64,000 bases of DNA from Steroidobacteraceae bacterium (GCA_019187185.1 JABAQU010000003.1:37331-101330), one strand, 5' to 3'; numbered from the stretch's first letter, positions 24,165-33,400 are shown. Numbers and translations are program-made. Notes: generated from the letters alone by a model not told the origin.

Positions 24165-26602
24165 TTCTTGGTCAATCGCGGCCAATCTGGATCGCATCAA
24201 ACCGCGCACGTGACCCTCATGGCGTGCGGCGCCGGACGATCATCACATACGAGACGACCCCGACCGGGCTCAGCCGCCGCACGGTCGTGCGGGTGTGCGG
24301 CGACACCAGCACCTGCGGGACAAATGACGAGATCCGCACCGAGTACGAGTATTGGGAGAACACGTTCCTGCCCTCCGTCATGCGCCGCATCGACGCGGCG
24401 CGCGGCGAGACGCTCGAGACACACTACACCTACGACGATGCGGGCAGGCTCAAGGTCGAGGACGGCCCGCTGCCGGGTGACGGCGACGCCAAGTACTTCC
24501 ACTATGACGTGCTTGGCCGGCGCATCTGGGAGATCGGCGCGGCGGACCCCGACGGCGTTCGGCTCGCGAAGCTTTCCGACTTGCGCGACTCCGACGACAA
24601 GGTGAACTACGTGGACGAAGGCTCGGTGACCGACCCGGTGAACCCCGCGCTCACGCCGTTTCGCCGCGTCACGTACGAGTATGACGGCCAACGGCATCCG
24701 AAGCTCGAAAGCGTCTCGGCCGAAGGGGCGACCCACACCGTCGTGCAGCGCGAGTTCGACACCCGCAACCGCCTCGAATGCGAGGCTCGTCGGATGAACC
24801 CGGCCGTGTTCGGTGCGCTGCCCGCGAGCGCCTGCACGCTCGGAACGGAAGGGAGCTTCGGCCCCGACCGCATCACGCATAATGACTACGATGCCGCCGG
24901 ACAGCTCACGGTGGTGCAGCGCGCCTATGGCACGAGCCTGCAGCAGGACTACGCGACCTACACCTACCGCCCGAACGGCCAGCGCGCGACAGTGAAGGAC
25001 GCGAACGGCAATCTCAGCACGTTCGAGTACGACGGCTTCGATCGGCTCGCGACGCTGCGCTTTCCGGTGGCGACGGTTGGCGCCAACCAGTCGAGCACGA
25101 CCGACTACGAGCAGTACGGCTACGATGCCGTCGGCAACCGCACCCGCCTCACCCACCCGGACGGGGCGTTCTTCGAGTACACCTACGACGACGCCGACCG
25201 GCTGTTTCACCTCTCGGAGAACGGCCCGTCGACCACGCTCGCCTCGATCTTCTTCGACACGCAGCTGCGCCGCGAGGAGCTCGACCGCGATGCGGCGGGC
25301 GCGATCACGAAGTACGACTACGATCCGATCTCGCGCCTCGAGGTGCTGACCCACGACCTCGATGCCGGGGGCACGGCCCATGACGCCGGGTTTGGCTTCA
25401 CGTTCAACCCCGCCTCCCAGATCACCTCGCGCCTGCTCACCAATGAGGCGTATGAGTTTCAGCTCACAAGTTCGGTTCGCAGCTACACCGTCAACGGGCG
25501 CAACCAGTACACCCAGGTCGGGGGCGCGGCCCACACCTGGGATGCCAACGGCAACCTGACCTCCGATGGCACGACCACCTTCGGCTACGACACCGAGAAC
25601 CGGCTCGTGAGCGCCAGTGGATCCCAGAGCGCCTCACTCACCTACGATCCGCTCGGGCGGCTGTGGGAGGCCGCCACCGATTCAGGGGTTGTCCGGTTCG
25701 TGTATGACGGCGATCGGCTGATCGCCGAGTACTCGAGCGCGGGCACGCTGCTGCGCCGCTATGTGCACGGCGCCGGGGTCGATGAGCCGCTCGTGTGGTA
25801 CGAGGGGGCGACCGTCTCCGCGGCCAATCGCCGTTACCTCCATACCGACCATCAGGGCTCGATCGTCGCCGTCACTGATTCCGCCGGCACGATGCAGCAG
25901 CTCCACACCTACGACGCCTACGGCGTGACCGACCCAGGCAACTCGCTGCGGTTCCAGTACACCGGCCAGGCCGCGATCCCCGATCTTGACCTCCTGTACT
26001 ACAAGGCCCGCTTCTACAGCCCCGCCCTCGGGCGGTTCCTGCAGACCGATCCGATCGGGTATGAGGATGGCTTCAATCTCTATGCGTATGTCGGCAATGA
26101 TCCGGTAAATGCGGTCGACCCGCTGGGAACTGAGAGTGCGGACATCACTTTGTATTCGACATGCGTGATGGGTGGTGGCTCAGGATGTGGCCCCGTTCCG
26201 CATTCAAGTCTCGAGACTGCACAGGCTCTGGGAGATGCAATGCCGGGCGTTGCATCGATTCAGGCTGCGGAGCAGGGCCGGCTTTTCGCCGCCGGTGTCT
26301 TGGCGGTTGCGGATTTCGGAACCGGCGGAAAAGGTAAGGCCGCTGTCAATGCGGCAACTTCGGTTCTCGGAAAGGCACAAAAGACATGGCGTGCCGGAAA
26401 GATGGCGACCGGCCATGCGTTTCGTTCAGCGCGCGAAGCGTATGCGATGCTGAAGTCGGGCGACTACAGCAAGATTGCGATGAACAGTCGGCTGAGCACA
26501 ATCACGAGTGGCGCGGTCGACAGTAGGCTGCAACCTGATGTCGCCGGCATTAGGCCGGATGGTAAAGTCGACACAACGGCGGTGCTATCGCCGGGGCAAT
26601 AA
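24161..26602 (+). CDS. RHS-repeat core protein, 5'-truncated, with nuclease-like C-terminal tail
   Basis: About 813 residues with many YD-type RHS repeats (for example [43 protein letters not shown]). The core ends with the conserved RHS boundary: [20 protein letters not shown], then [24 protein letters not shown]. After this a variable 155-residue tail begins, ending [20 protein letters not shown], similar in pattern to a PD-(D/E)XK nuclease; the expected Glu is Ala. No signal peptide or good ribosome site is present; a GTG overlaps the immunity stop. It is an orphan cassette rather than a full RHS protein. A premature TAA ends the tail; see the next entry. Confidence 0.7.
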   Translation: MILGQSRPIWIASNRARDPHGVRRRTIITYETTPTGLSRRTVVRVCGDTSTCGTNDEIRTEYEYWENTFLPSVMRRIDAARGETLETHYTYDDAGRLKVEDGPLPGDGDAKYFHYDVLGRRIWEIGAADPDGVRLAKLSDLRDSDDKVNYVDEGSVTDPVNPALTPFRRVTYEYDGQRHPKLESVSAEGATHTVVQREFDTRNRLECEARRMNPAVFGALPASACTLGTEGSFGPDRITHNDYDAAGQLTVVQRAYGTSLQQDYATYTYRPNGQRATVKDANGNLSTFEYDGFDRLATLRFPVATVGANQSSTTDYEQYGYDAVGNRTRLTHPDGAFFEYTYDDADRLFHLSENGPSTTLASIFFDTQLRREELDRDAAGAITKYDYDPISRLEVLTHDLDAGGTAHDAGFGFTFNPASQITSRLLTNEAYEFQLTSSVRSYTVNGRNQYTQVGGAAHTWDANGNLTSDGTTTFGYDTENRLVSASGSQSASLTYDPLGRLWEAATDSGVVRFVYDGDRLIAEYSSAGTLLRRYVHGAGVDEPLVWYEGATVSAANRRYLHTDHQGSIVAVTDSAGTMQQLHTYDAYGVTDPGNSLRFQYTGQAAIPDLDLLYYKARFYSPALGRFLQTDPIGYEDGFNLYAYVGNDPVNAVDPLGTESADITLYSTCVMGGGSGCGPVPHSSLETAQALGDAMPGVASIQAAEQGRLFAAGVLAVADFGTGGKGKAAVNAATSVLGKAQKTWRAGKMATGHAFRSAREAYAMLKSGDYSKIAMNSRLSTITSGAVDSRLQPDVAGIRPDGKVDTTAVLSPGQ

Positions 26603-26722
26603 GCCGACGACCTCCAAGAGAAGTATTCAGCCGCCCTCGGCGATCGCATGGGCAACTTCAAGGCAGTCGAGGCAATCAAACTAATGTGCACGGGCAGCAG
26701 AATCGCGAGGGACTCGTGTTGA
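26603..26722 (+). pseudogene. Severed 3' end of the RHS toxin tail
   Basis: The frame of the RHS gene continues in frame past the TAA at 26600-26602 for 39 codons (ADDLQEKYSAALGDRMGN and on) to a TGA at 26720-26722. That TGA overlaps the start of the downstream immunity gene (GTGTTGA), the layout expected of a coupled toxin-immunity pair. So the TAA is probably a nonsense mutation in a once longer toxin. Confidence 0.55.
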
Positions 26723-27600
26723 GCGAGAACCATCTGAACGAAAGCAGCGCCAGCGAATCAGTCGCACCCTACGCCCACCTTATCGGCGGAGCAAGTCCAG
26801 GACTCAAGCTGGCTTCGTGTATTTATCTCGAAGGAATGGAAGAGTTCCGTCCGGAGGCCATGCTCGATTTGGTCGAAGAATGGTTTACCAGCAGGGGAAG
26901 CAAGCCAAAAGTGGTCCTGGTCCGAAGCGGCGGCGAAACTGGCCTGCCGCGTTTTACCATCAAGACGCTTCGGAAGGCTCTGAGCGAACCACGCTTGCTT
27001 CGAACCTTGAAGACCCTGCAGTTCTTCCCGAAAGGACGGACAACGGTCGACGATACTTGGCGCCCAGCCGTATATTTCGCCGTATCAGTTGAGAGACCAG
27101 AGTCAGCTTTCTGTTGTTCGATCGAGGCTCTCGAGTCTGATCTTGCATTCCTGCGCAAGGGCAACCTCGCTTTAGGGAGTTGCGCAGCCTATGCGTTTCC
27201 GTTTCCGGAAAGATTTTCGCCGCTCGGCTATTATTGGGGCATGTCAATTGAGCCAGCGGGCCGGACCGTCGGGAGATGGGGCAAGAACGAATCGAGGCGG
27301 CTGTCACATTGGCGAGACAACACGCAGATCGGCATCCAGACCGCTGGCAAGCGGCGGTTCTACAGGGTCTGCGACGGCTACGTTCGCGATGCCTATCCGG
27401 TGATGCTTTTGGGCGCAAAGCATTTGGCGCGCCGCGTTGGAACCGCGACGCTCGCCGAAGCGATTGAGCAGCAGTCGTTGGGGTCGCTCGCGCCGGACGG
27501 CGAGGGACTCCTGTGGCGTATTCCGCCCGAGAAACTGGCAGAAGTGCAGAGGCTTTTGGACGATAACGATATCAGTTTATCGGGCAGACGATTGGAGTAG
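26716..27600 (+). CDS. Predicted immunity protein for the RHS tail
   Basis: 294 residues from the GTG at 26716 (TTG at 26719 also possible), with AGGG just upstream. No signal peptide or membrane helix, so cytoplasmic. Rich in aromatic residues (FPFPERFSPLGYYWGMS, RFYRVCDGY). Position directly after the RHS toxin tail, with overlapping start, supports an immunity role. Its base composition is clearly less GC-rich than the housekeeping genes around the island, a sign of transfer. No named family is recognised. Confidence 0.6.
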   Translation: MLSENHLNESSASESVAPYAHLIGGASPGLKLASCIYLEGMEEFRPEAMLDLVEEWFTSRGSKPKVVLVRSGGETGLPRFTIKTLRKALSEPRLLRTLKTLQFFPKGRTTVDDTWRPAVYFAVSVERPESAFCCSIEALESDLAFLRKGNLALGSCAAYAFPFPERFSPLGYYWGMSIEPAGRTVGRWGKNESRRLSHWRDNTQIGIQTAGKRRFYRVCDGYVRDAYPVMLLGAKHLARRVGTATLAEAIEQQSLGSLAPDGEGLLWRIPPEKLAEVQRLLDDNDISLSGRRLE

Positions 27601-27654
27601 GTACGGCGGCGATGTGCTTTCCACGCCAACGGCGAAGAGTGTCGGATATTTGGT

Positions 27655-27877
27655 GTTTTGCCCCGTTCCGCGGATTCCGGCGATGTCGGGCCACCGTTCC
27701 GATTGATGTCGGACCGCCGTTCCGGGCCATGCCGGCATAGGGTGTGACGCGGGTTAACCGCCGGCACCATGGCCTCTTTCCCAGCGAAGAGGGAGGCCGG
27801 CAGTGGCGCAGCAGAGGTGGCCCGTGCGTAAGATTCGTGAACTGCCTGCACGGCGATTGCGAAATCGAAGTGCATGA
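27655..27877 (+). mobile_element. Remnant of an IS21-family insertion sequence end
   Basis: Three copies of CCGTTCCG at 27663, 27694 and 27717, each followed by an ATGTCGG- or ATGCCGG-like block, resemble the multiple terminal repeats of IS21-family elements. After them a short frame from GTG at 27824 (AGAGG upstream) reads VRKIRELPARRLRN and stops at 27877; VRKIRE is the usual opening of IstA transposases. The rest of istA and istB is missing, so it is a dead fragment. Confidence 0.45.
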
Positions 27878-27887
27878 AGCCTGATGC

Positions 27888-28069
27888 CGACCTACACCTA
27901 CCGCCCGAACGGTCAGCGCGCGACAGTGAAGGACGCGAACGGCAATCTCAGCACGTTCGAGTACGACGGCTTCGATCGACTCGCGACGCTGCGCTTTCCG
28001 GTGGCGACGGTTGGCGCCAACCAGTCGAGCACGACCGACTACGAGCAGTACGGCTACGATGCTGTTGGC
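27888..28069 (+). repeat. Second copy of a 182-bp RHS core segment
   Basis: Direct repeat of 24954-25135 in the RHS gene, shifted by 2934 bp, with four mismatches that I can count. It encodes the RHS segment around [14 protein letters not shown]. It has no start and ends abruptly after the repeat, followed by unrelated sequence. It is an orphan RHS core fragment and a substrate for homologous recombination. Confidence 0.9.
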
Positions 28070-28161
28070 TCGAGGACAGAGTGTGGTTGCCGGTGATGTC
28101 GGTCGGCGACTTCGCTGCAAGTTGGGGCGCGCATCGCGCGCGCCGTAGCCGCTGCGGCACG

Positions 28162-29043
28162 TCAGGACGTGAAGACGGTGTAGGCGTCGAACACCGGCCC
28201 GTCGACGCACACGCGCTTCATCGCAGGGCCCGAATCCGTCTCGACCTGCACCGCGCAGCCCGCGCAGCCGCCCACGCCGCAAGCCATGAATTCCTCGAGC
28301 GAGACCTGGCAGGGCAGGCCGTATGTCCTCGCGAGCTTCGCGGTCGCGGCGAGCATCGGCGTCGGCCCGCAGGCGAAGAGCTCCACTTCGGCGAAGCGCG
28401 CCGCGGGGAGTGCGGCGAGCCACTCGTCGGCGAGCGCGGTGACGAAGCCGTCGTAGCAGCCGGGATAGCCTGCTTTGCTCGCGAGGCGGCTCGGCACGCC
28501 CCGGCTCTCGAGGAAGGGCATCGCGGCAATGACACCTTCCGGCATGCCCGGCACGAGGATGGTCGAGGGGCGTGTCGCAAACGGGAAGGGGATCTCCGAG
28601 CCCATCAGCACGAGCGGTTGCCAGCGTGCATCGCTGCGCGCGGCGAGGCGTTCGGCGAGGAACACCATCGGCGGAATGCCGACGCCGCCGCCGATCAGGA
28701 GCGCGAGCGGGCGGTCCGGATGGGGTGCGAACCCGTGGCCGATCGGTCCGAGCACGGACAGCGTCTCGCCGACCGCGCGCGCGGCGAGTGCGGTGAGGCC
28801 TGCGCCCACCACCTTGAACAGCACCTCGATCCAGCCTGCGGCCGGCTCGGCGCGCAGGATCGACAGCGGCCGGCGCATCGGGATGCCGGGATCGCAGGTG
28901 AGGTGCACGAATGCGCCCGGCTGCGCCTGCGAGGCGCATTTCGGCGCCTCGATGCGCAGGACGTACTGTTCGCCCGGAAACGCCTGTCGGTCGAGGAGCC
29001 GACCGTCCTCGAGGGCGATCGTGCCGCGGTGTGCCCGGCTCAT
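28162..29043 (-). CDS. pyrK: Dihydroorotate dehydrogenase electron transfer subunit-like protein (PyrK)
   Basis: FAD and iron-sulfur protein of 293 residues in the ferredoxin-reductase-like fold. FAD-binding block [14 protein letters not shown]-binding [25 protein letters not shown], and a C-terminal 2Fe-2S cluster motif CGVGGCAGC with a downstream Cys in [10 protein letters not shown]. PyrK pairs with class 1B PyrD in other bacteria, passing electrons to NAD. No pyrD is visible here. It overlaps pyrB by four bases, so it is in the pyrimidine operon. The RHS island starts right downstream of its stop. Confidence 0.88.
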   Translation of the reverse strand: MSRAHRGTIALEDGRLLDRQAFPGEQYVLRIEAPKCASQAQPGAFVHLTCDPGIPMRRPLSILRAEPAAGWIEVLFKVVGAGLTALAARAVGETLSVLGPIGHGFAPHPDRPLALLIGGGVGIPPMVFLAERLAARSDARWQPLVLMGSEIPFPFATRPSTILVPGMPEGVIAAMPFLESRGVPSRLASKAGYPGCYDGFVTALADEWLAALPAARFAEVELFACGPTPMLAATAKLARTYGLPCQVSLEEFMACGVGGCAGCAVQVETDSGPAMKRVCVDGPVFDAYTVFTS

Positions 29044-30005
29044 GCGCTGCCGCCTTCGGCGCCGGCGCGCGCCACGGTCGCGAGCACCGCCATGCGCACG
29101 GCGACGCCGTTGCGCACCTGGTCGCGGATCGCCGATTGCGGGCCGTCCGCGACCTCGGAGGCGATCTCGACGCCGCGGTTCATCGGTTGCGGGTGCAGGA
29201 CGATCGCGTCGGGCTTTGCGAGCCGCAGCCGCCCGGGCGTGAGCCCGAACGATTCGAAGTAGGCCGCGCCGTCGAGCTGCGCCTCGTCCAGCATGCGTTC
29301 GCGCTGGATGCGCAGCATCATCACGACGTCGGCGCCGGCGAGTCCCGCTTCGATGTCGGTGTGCCGCGTGCAGCCGCCGAGCTCGTCGGCGCCCGGCAGC
29401 AGCGCGGGCGGCGCGACGAGCCGCAGTTCCGCGACGCCGAGCGTCGCGAGCGCGTGGCAGGCCGAACGCGCGACGCGCGAGTGGCGGATGTCGCCGACGA
29501 TCGCGACGACGAGCCCGTCGAAGCGGCGCTTGCGCTGGCGGATCGTCAGCGCATCGAGGAGGCCCTGCGTCGGGTGCGCCACGCTGCCCTCGCCGGCGGA
29601 CAGCACGCTGACATGCGGCGCGACATGGGCGGCGACGAGCGCCGGCACGCCCGCCTCGGCGTCGCGGATCACGAACACGTCGACGTGCAGGGCCTCGAGC
29701 GTGAAGATCGTGTCGAGCATGCTCTCGCCCTTGACGCGCGAGGACAGCTGCACCTCGAGGTTGACGACGCGCGCGCCGAGCCGGCCGGCGGCGAGCTCGA
29801 ACGAGACGCGTGTGCGGGTCGAGGGCTCGGTGAAGAGGTTCGCGACGGTCACGCCCTCGAGCGCGCGGCTCGTCGGTGCGCGCGCGCCGATCGGCCGCAC
29901 GAACTGCTGCGCGCGGTCGAGCAGCAGCGTGATGTCCTTGCGCGACAGGCCCTCGAGCGTCAGCAGGTGACGGAGCGTTCCGTCGGCGCGCAACTGTGCC
30001 GTCAT
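29040..30005 (-). CDS. pyrB: Aspartate carbamoyltransferase catalytic subunit
   Basis: First committed step of pyrimidine synthesis. 321 residues. Carbamoyl-phosphate site [15 protein letters not shown], then KGESMLDT, the [10 protein letters not shown] loop, and a C-terminal aspartate site with [12 protein letters not shown]. No regulatory subunit gene (pyrI) is present. In Pseudomonas pyrB is followed by an inactive dihydroorotase (pyrC'); here pyrK holds that place. The stop overlaps pyrK by four bases; the start overlaps ruvX by four. Confidence 0.96.
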   Translation of the reverse strand: MTAQLRADGTLRHLLTLEGLSRKDITLLLDRAQQFVRPIGARAPTSRALEGVTVANLFTEPSTRTRVSFELAAGRLGARVVNLEVQLSSRVKGESMLDTIFTLEALHVDVFVIRDAEAGVPALVAAHVAPHVSVLSAGEGSVAHPTQGLLDALTIRQRKRRFDGLVVAIVGDIRHSRVARSACHALATLGVAELRLVAPPALLPGADELGGCTRHTDIEAGLAGADVVMMLRIQRERMLDEAQLDGAAYFESFGLTPGRLRLAKPDAIVLHPQPMNRGVEIASEVADGPQSAIRDQVRNGVAVRMAVLATVARAGAEGGSA

Positions 30006-30448
30006 CGTTCCCCTTCCAGCCAGCGCTGCAGGATCACCACGGCCGCCGCGCTGTCGATGTCCTCCTTGCGCAGGCGCCGCCGGCGCTCGCCGCTCGCGCG
30101 CTCGGCCTTGAGCCGTGCGCTCGCTTCGATCGAGGAATAGCGCTCGTCGACCTGCTCGACCGGCAGCGCGCAGTGCGCTGCGAGGTCGGCGGCGAACTGC
30201 CGTGCGCGCGTGGTCATCGCGGTCTCGCCGCCGGCGACATTATAGGGTGTGCCCACGACGAGCACGTGTGGCGCGTTGGCGGCGACGGCGCGGCGGATCG
30301 CTGCCCAGTCGGGGCCGCCCGCGTGCACGGCGATCGCCCCGCGCGCCACCGCGCTGCGGGTGAGCGTGTCGCCGACTGCAAGTCCGATGCGTCTGGCGCC
30401 GAAGTCGAACGCGAGCGCGACGCGGACGGCGTCAGGCGTGCCCGGCAA
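30002..30448 (-). CDS. ruvX: RuvX/YqgF Holliday junction resolvase-like protein
   Basis: Putative resolvase or pre-16S rRNA nuclease of the YqgF family, 148 residues. RNase H-like fold with [14 protein letters not shown] (first catalytic Asp), [14 protein letters not shown] (catalytic Glu) and [17 protein letters not shown] (final Asp). It overlaps yqgE at its 5' end and pyrB at its 3' end, so the yqgE-ruvX-pyrB-pyrK genes are one operon. Confidence 0.95.
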   Translation of the reverse strand: MPGTPDAVRVALAFDFGARRIGLAVGDTLTRSAVARGAIAVHAGGPDWAAIRRAVAANAPHVLVVGTPYNVAGGETAMTTRARQFAADLAAHCALPVEQVDERYSSIEASARLKAERASGERRRRLRKEDIDSAAAVVILQRWLEGER

Positions 30449-30998
30449 CGGGAGACATCTTCCCGAGGTCGACGCCGAGCTGGCGCCACACGGCCGGCCA
30501 GCGGTCCTCGTACGGGAGGTCGAACACGAGATGTTCGTCGGCCGGGATCGACAGCCAGGCGTTGTCGAGCATCTCGCGTTCGAGCTGGCCGGATTCCCAG
30601 CCGGCGTAGCCGAGTGCGATGAAGGCGCCTTCCGGGCCTTCGCCGTTCGCCATGGCGGCGAGCACGTCGCGCGAGGTCGTGACCTGGATCAGCCCCGAGA
30701 CCTGGTGGCTCGAGTCCCACTGGCCGCCCGGGCGGTGCAGCACGAAGCCGCGGTCGGTGTGCACCGGGCCGCCGCGCAGCACGGGACGCTCGCCGATGTG
30801 GGCGTCGAGCGGATCGATCTTCATCTGCGAGAGCACATCCGCGAGCTTCATCGGCAGGGGCTTGTTGACGACGATGCCGAGCGCACCGCGATCGACGCTG
30901 TGCTCGCAGATCAGCGTGACGGTCTGCGCGAAGTTCGGATCGGCGAGCGTGGGCATCGCGACGAGCAGGTGATTCGTGAGCGAAGTGGCCTTGCTCAT
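30432..30998 (-). CDS. YqgE/AlgH family protein
   Basis: A 188-residue cytoplasmic protein, family of unknown function (called AlgH in Pseudomonas). Motifs: LTNHLLVAMPTLADPNFA, GALGIVVNKPL, RPVLRGGPVHTDRGFVLH and FIALGYAGWESGQLEREM, all conserved. The ATG at 30998 is chosen because MSKATSLTNHLL is the usual start; an ATG six codons upstream is less likely. It overlaps ruvX. Confidence 0.95.
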   Translation of the reverse strand: MSKATSLTNHLLVAMPTLADPNFAQTVTLICEHSVDRGALGIVVNKPLPMKLADVLSQMKIDPLDAHIGERPVLRGGPVHTDRGFVLHRPGGQWDSSHQVSGLIQVTTSRDVLAAMANGEGPEGAFIALGYAGWESGQLEREMLDNAWLSIPADEHLVFDLPYEDRWPAVWRQLGVDLGKMSPVAGHA

Positions 30999-31031
30999 GG
31001 CGGGAAGTATGGGCACTCGCGCCAGTTCGCG

Positions 31032-31907
31032 CTAGCGCGAATTCGCGGGTGCCGTGACGGTGCCCTCCGCGGCGCGATCCCCGGCGAACTCCCATGCGTA
31101 AGCGAAACGCAACACGCGGTAATGGGCGGCGAGGTCGCGCGGGAACGGCTCGAACGGGCTCGCGAGCTTCAGGATCGAGATCGCGGCGTCGTCGAGCGCC
31201 GGCGAGCCGCTCGAGCGCCGCACCGTCGCGGCGGCGAGTCGTCCGTCCGCCGTGACGGCCACCTCGAGCACCGGGCTCGACAGTCCCGGCGCCTGGCGCG
31301 CCGCAGCCGGGTAGTTCAGGGTGCCGAGGCGCTCGATCTTGCGCCGCCACGCATCGAGCCAGGGCGCGATCACCGACTCGCGCGTGTCGGGCGTGATCCA
31401 GAGCTCGTCGCGCGACTTGCCCGCGAGGGCGTCGGCCGCGAGATCTTCCCCGGCGACCGCCTCGCGCTGCAGGGCAGGTTGCGCTGCGGGCGGCGTCGCC
31501 GGCGGCGGGCGCGGCGTGGCGATCGCACCGACATAGCGCATCGTGCCCGCGGTTCCACTCGTCGTCAGGACGCGTTCGGTCGCGTCGCGATCGGGCACAG
31601 GGGCTTCGGCGGGTGCCCGGCTGCCGGCACGCGCCTGGCTGCGCGGCGGGCGCGCATCGGCCCCGCTGCCCGAGCCGAGCTGCGTGCGCTGCGCGAGATA
31701 GGCGGCGTCGTCGTTGCGATCGGCTTCGGGGACTTCGTCGGAGACGAGCAGTACCTTGAGGCCGGGCGCCGTGCCGCCGCCCGTCGCGCTGAACGTGATG
31801 CCGAGGATGATGACCCCGTGCAGCAGGGCTGCGAGGAATGCGGTCGTCACCAGCCGGTCCCGGACCGGGGCAACACCTTCCTTCACCGCGAGCGCTGCGC
31901 TGGCCAC
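31032..31907 (-). CDS. TonB-family energy transducer
   Basis: 291 residues. One N-terminal transmembrane segment (LVTTAFLAALLHGVIILGIT), a variable Pro-rich periplasmic linker, and a C-terminal TonB-like domain (LNYPAAARQAPGLSSPVLEV, then DGRLAAATVRRSSG). It corresponds in position to tonB3 of Pseudomonas, next to gshB-pilG and needed for twitching there. It could also energise BtuB in this window. The GTG start sits six bases after a TATAAT, so the mRNA may be leaderless. Confidence 0.85.
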   Translation of the reverse strand: MASAALAVKEGVAPVRDRLVTTAFLAALLHGVIILGITFSATGGGTAPGLKVLLVSDEVPEADRNDDAAYLAQRTQLGSGSGADARPPRSQARAGSRAPAEAPVPDRDATERVLTTSGTAGTMRYVGAIATPRPPPATPPAAQPALQREAVAGEDLAADALAGKSRDELWITPDTRESVIAPWLDAWRRKIERLGTLNYPAAARQAPGLSSPVLEVAVTADGRLAAATVRRSSGSPALDDAAISILKLASPFEPFPRDLAAHYRVLRFAYAWEFAGDRAAEGTVTAPANSR

Positions 31908-31913
31908 GTCGCG

Positions 31914-31919
31914 ATTATA
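31914..31919 (-). promoter_or_regulatory. -10 element of the tonB-like gene inside the gshB stop
   Basis: TATAAT on the minus strand. The TAA within it is the gshB stop codon (31915-31917). It ends six bases before the GTG at 31907. No -35 is recognisable. Confidence 0.5.
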
Positions 31920-32868
31920 GGCGCCGCTCGATCGCGTCCATGAGAACTGCGCCGATATCCAGCCCGAATTGTGCATCGAGCTCACGGATACCCGTGGGGC
32001 TCGTGACGTTGATTTCGGTGACGTAGCCGCCGATGACGTCGAGGCCGACGAACAGCATGCCCTCGGCCGCGAGCTGCGGGCCGATCTGCGCCGCGAGCCA
32101 GCGGTCGCGGTCCGTGAGCGGCCGGCCGACGCCCTTGGCGCCCGCGGCGAGATTGCCCCGATGGTCCTCGGCATCGGGGATGCGCGCCAGTGCGTACGGA
32201 ATCGGCTCGCCGTCGACCAGCAGCACGCGCGAGTCGCCCGTCGTCGCGATCTCGGGCAGGTAGCGCTGCACGATCGCGAAGCGGCTCCCGTAATCGGTCA
32301 GCGTCTCGAAGACGACATTCCTGTTCCGGTCGCCCGCTTCGACGACGAAGATCGACCGGCCCCCCATGCCGTGGAGGGGTTTCGCGACGATCCGGCCGTG
32401 CTCGGCCAGGAAGGCGCCCATCGCGGACATGTCGCGCGTAATGAGCGTTGGCGCACAGCACTCCGGGAACCACGCCGTGTACACCTTCTCATTCATGTCC
32501 CTGAGGCCGCGGGGCCGGTTGACCACGAGTGCGCCCGCCCGGGCGGCGCGCTCGAGGATGTAGGTCGTGTAGATGTACTCGGTGTCGAAGGGGGGGTCCT
32601 TGCGCATGAGGATGCAGTCGAGCTCGCCGAGCGCGAGATCACGGGTGTCCCCGAACGTGAACCAGTTCACGGGATCGGCGCGCACCGTGAGCGCGCGGGC
32701 CCGGCCGCGGGCAACGCCATCGCGCAGCGACAGGTCGGCCTGCTCGAGGTACCACAGCTCGAAACCGCGCGCCGCGGCCGCGAGCAGCATGGCCAGGGTC
32801 GAATCCTTCGCGTACTTGATGTCGGCGATGGGGTCCATCACCACAGCGAGTCGTCGCCGTGAGGTCAT
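31915..32868 (-). CDS. gshB: Glutathione synthetase
   Basis: ATP-grasp ligase of 317 residues joining gamma-glutamylcysteine and glycine. N-terminal MDPIADIKYAKDSTLAML, ATP-binding KPLHGMGGRSIF, RYLPEI...GDSRVLLVDG, and the metal/substrate block FVGLDVIGGYVTEINVTSPTGI. The ATG at 32868 is chosen because AAGGAG lies eight bases before it. The gene diverges from pilG, as in Pseudomonas. Confidence 0.97.
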   Translation of the reverse strand: MTSRRRLAVVMDPIADIKYAKDSTLAMLLAAAARGFELWYLEQADLSLRDGVARGRARALTVRADPVNWFTFGDTRDLALGELDCILMRKDPPFDTEYIYTTYILERAARAGALVVNRPRGLRDMNEKVYTAWFPECCAPTLITRDMSAMGAFLAEHGRIVAKPLHGMGGRSIFVVEAGDRNRNVVFETLTDYGSRFAIVQRYLPEIATTGDSRVLLVDGEPIPYALARIPDAEDHRGNLAAGAKGVGRPLTDRDRWLAAQIGPQLAAEGMLFVGLDVIGGYVTEINVTSPTGIRELDAQFGLDIGAVLMDAIERRL

Positions 32869-33002
32869 CCGGGGCTCCTTGTCCGCCGCGACTTGCCGGA
32901 AACGTGACGCGACCGGCATGGCGGGGGGTATACCGATATGTTAAAACGCGCGGCAGCTCGTCTGTCGATTTTGCGCGAAATTGCGCCGGGAGTAGTGCTC
33001 AA

Positions 33003-33395
33003 GTGAATGGCGCCAGCTCGAAGCTCGAGGGCCTCAAGGTGCTCGTCATCGATGACAGCAAGACCATCCGCCGTACGGCCGAAACGCTGCTGACGAAGGA
33101 AGGCTGCGAGGTCTACACGGCGATCGACGGGTTCGATGCCCTCGCGAAGATCGCCGACCACCAGCCCGACATCGTGTTCGTCGACATCATGATGCCGCGG
33201 CTCGACGGCTACCAGACCTGCTCGCTGATCAAGCACAACAAGGTCTACAAGTCGATACCGGTGATCATGCTGTCCTCGAAGGATGGCCTCTTCGACCGCG
33301 CACGCGGCCGCATCGTCGGCTCCGAGCACTACCTCACCAAGCCCTTCACGAAAGACGAGTTGCTGGCCGCAATCGAGTCGCATGTCGGGAGATGA
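33003..33395 (+). CDS. pilG: Pil-Chp response regulator PilG
   Basis: Stand-alone CheY-like receiver of 130 residues with acidic pocket LVIDDSK, phospho-acceptor in VFVDIMMPRLDGYQ, and Lys in YLTKPF. Nearly the same core as PilG of Pseudomonas (SKTIRRTAETLL, SSKDGLFD). It links ChpA to PilB-driven pilus extension and to c-di-GMP/cAMP signalling there. The GTG at 33003 has GGGAG 10 bases upstream. It overlaps the pilH region (ATGA). Confidence 0.95.
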   Translation: MNGASSKLEGLKVLVIDDSKTIRRTAETLLTKEGCEVYTAIDGFDALAKIADHQPDIVFVDIMMPRLDGYQTCSLIKHNKVYKSIPVIMLSSKDGLFDRARGRIVGSEHYLTKPFTKDELLAAIESHVGR

Positions 33396-33400
33396 TGGCG

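Noticed and set aside
27655..27877. Intact insertion sequence
   Set aside because: Only one end and about 17 codons of a transposase start are seen; no second end or istB.
27888..28100. Small RHS protein of 70 residues
   Set aside because: It is a copy of an internal RHS segment with no ribosome site and ends in unrelated sequence.
27572..28939. 455-codon minus-strand open frame spanning RHS repeat and pyrK
   Set aside because: It crosses the IS remnant, an RHS antisense segment and pyrK out of frame; only pyrK in its own frame has motifs.
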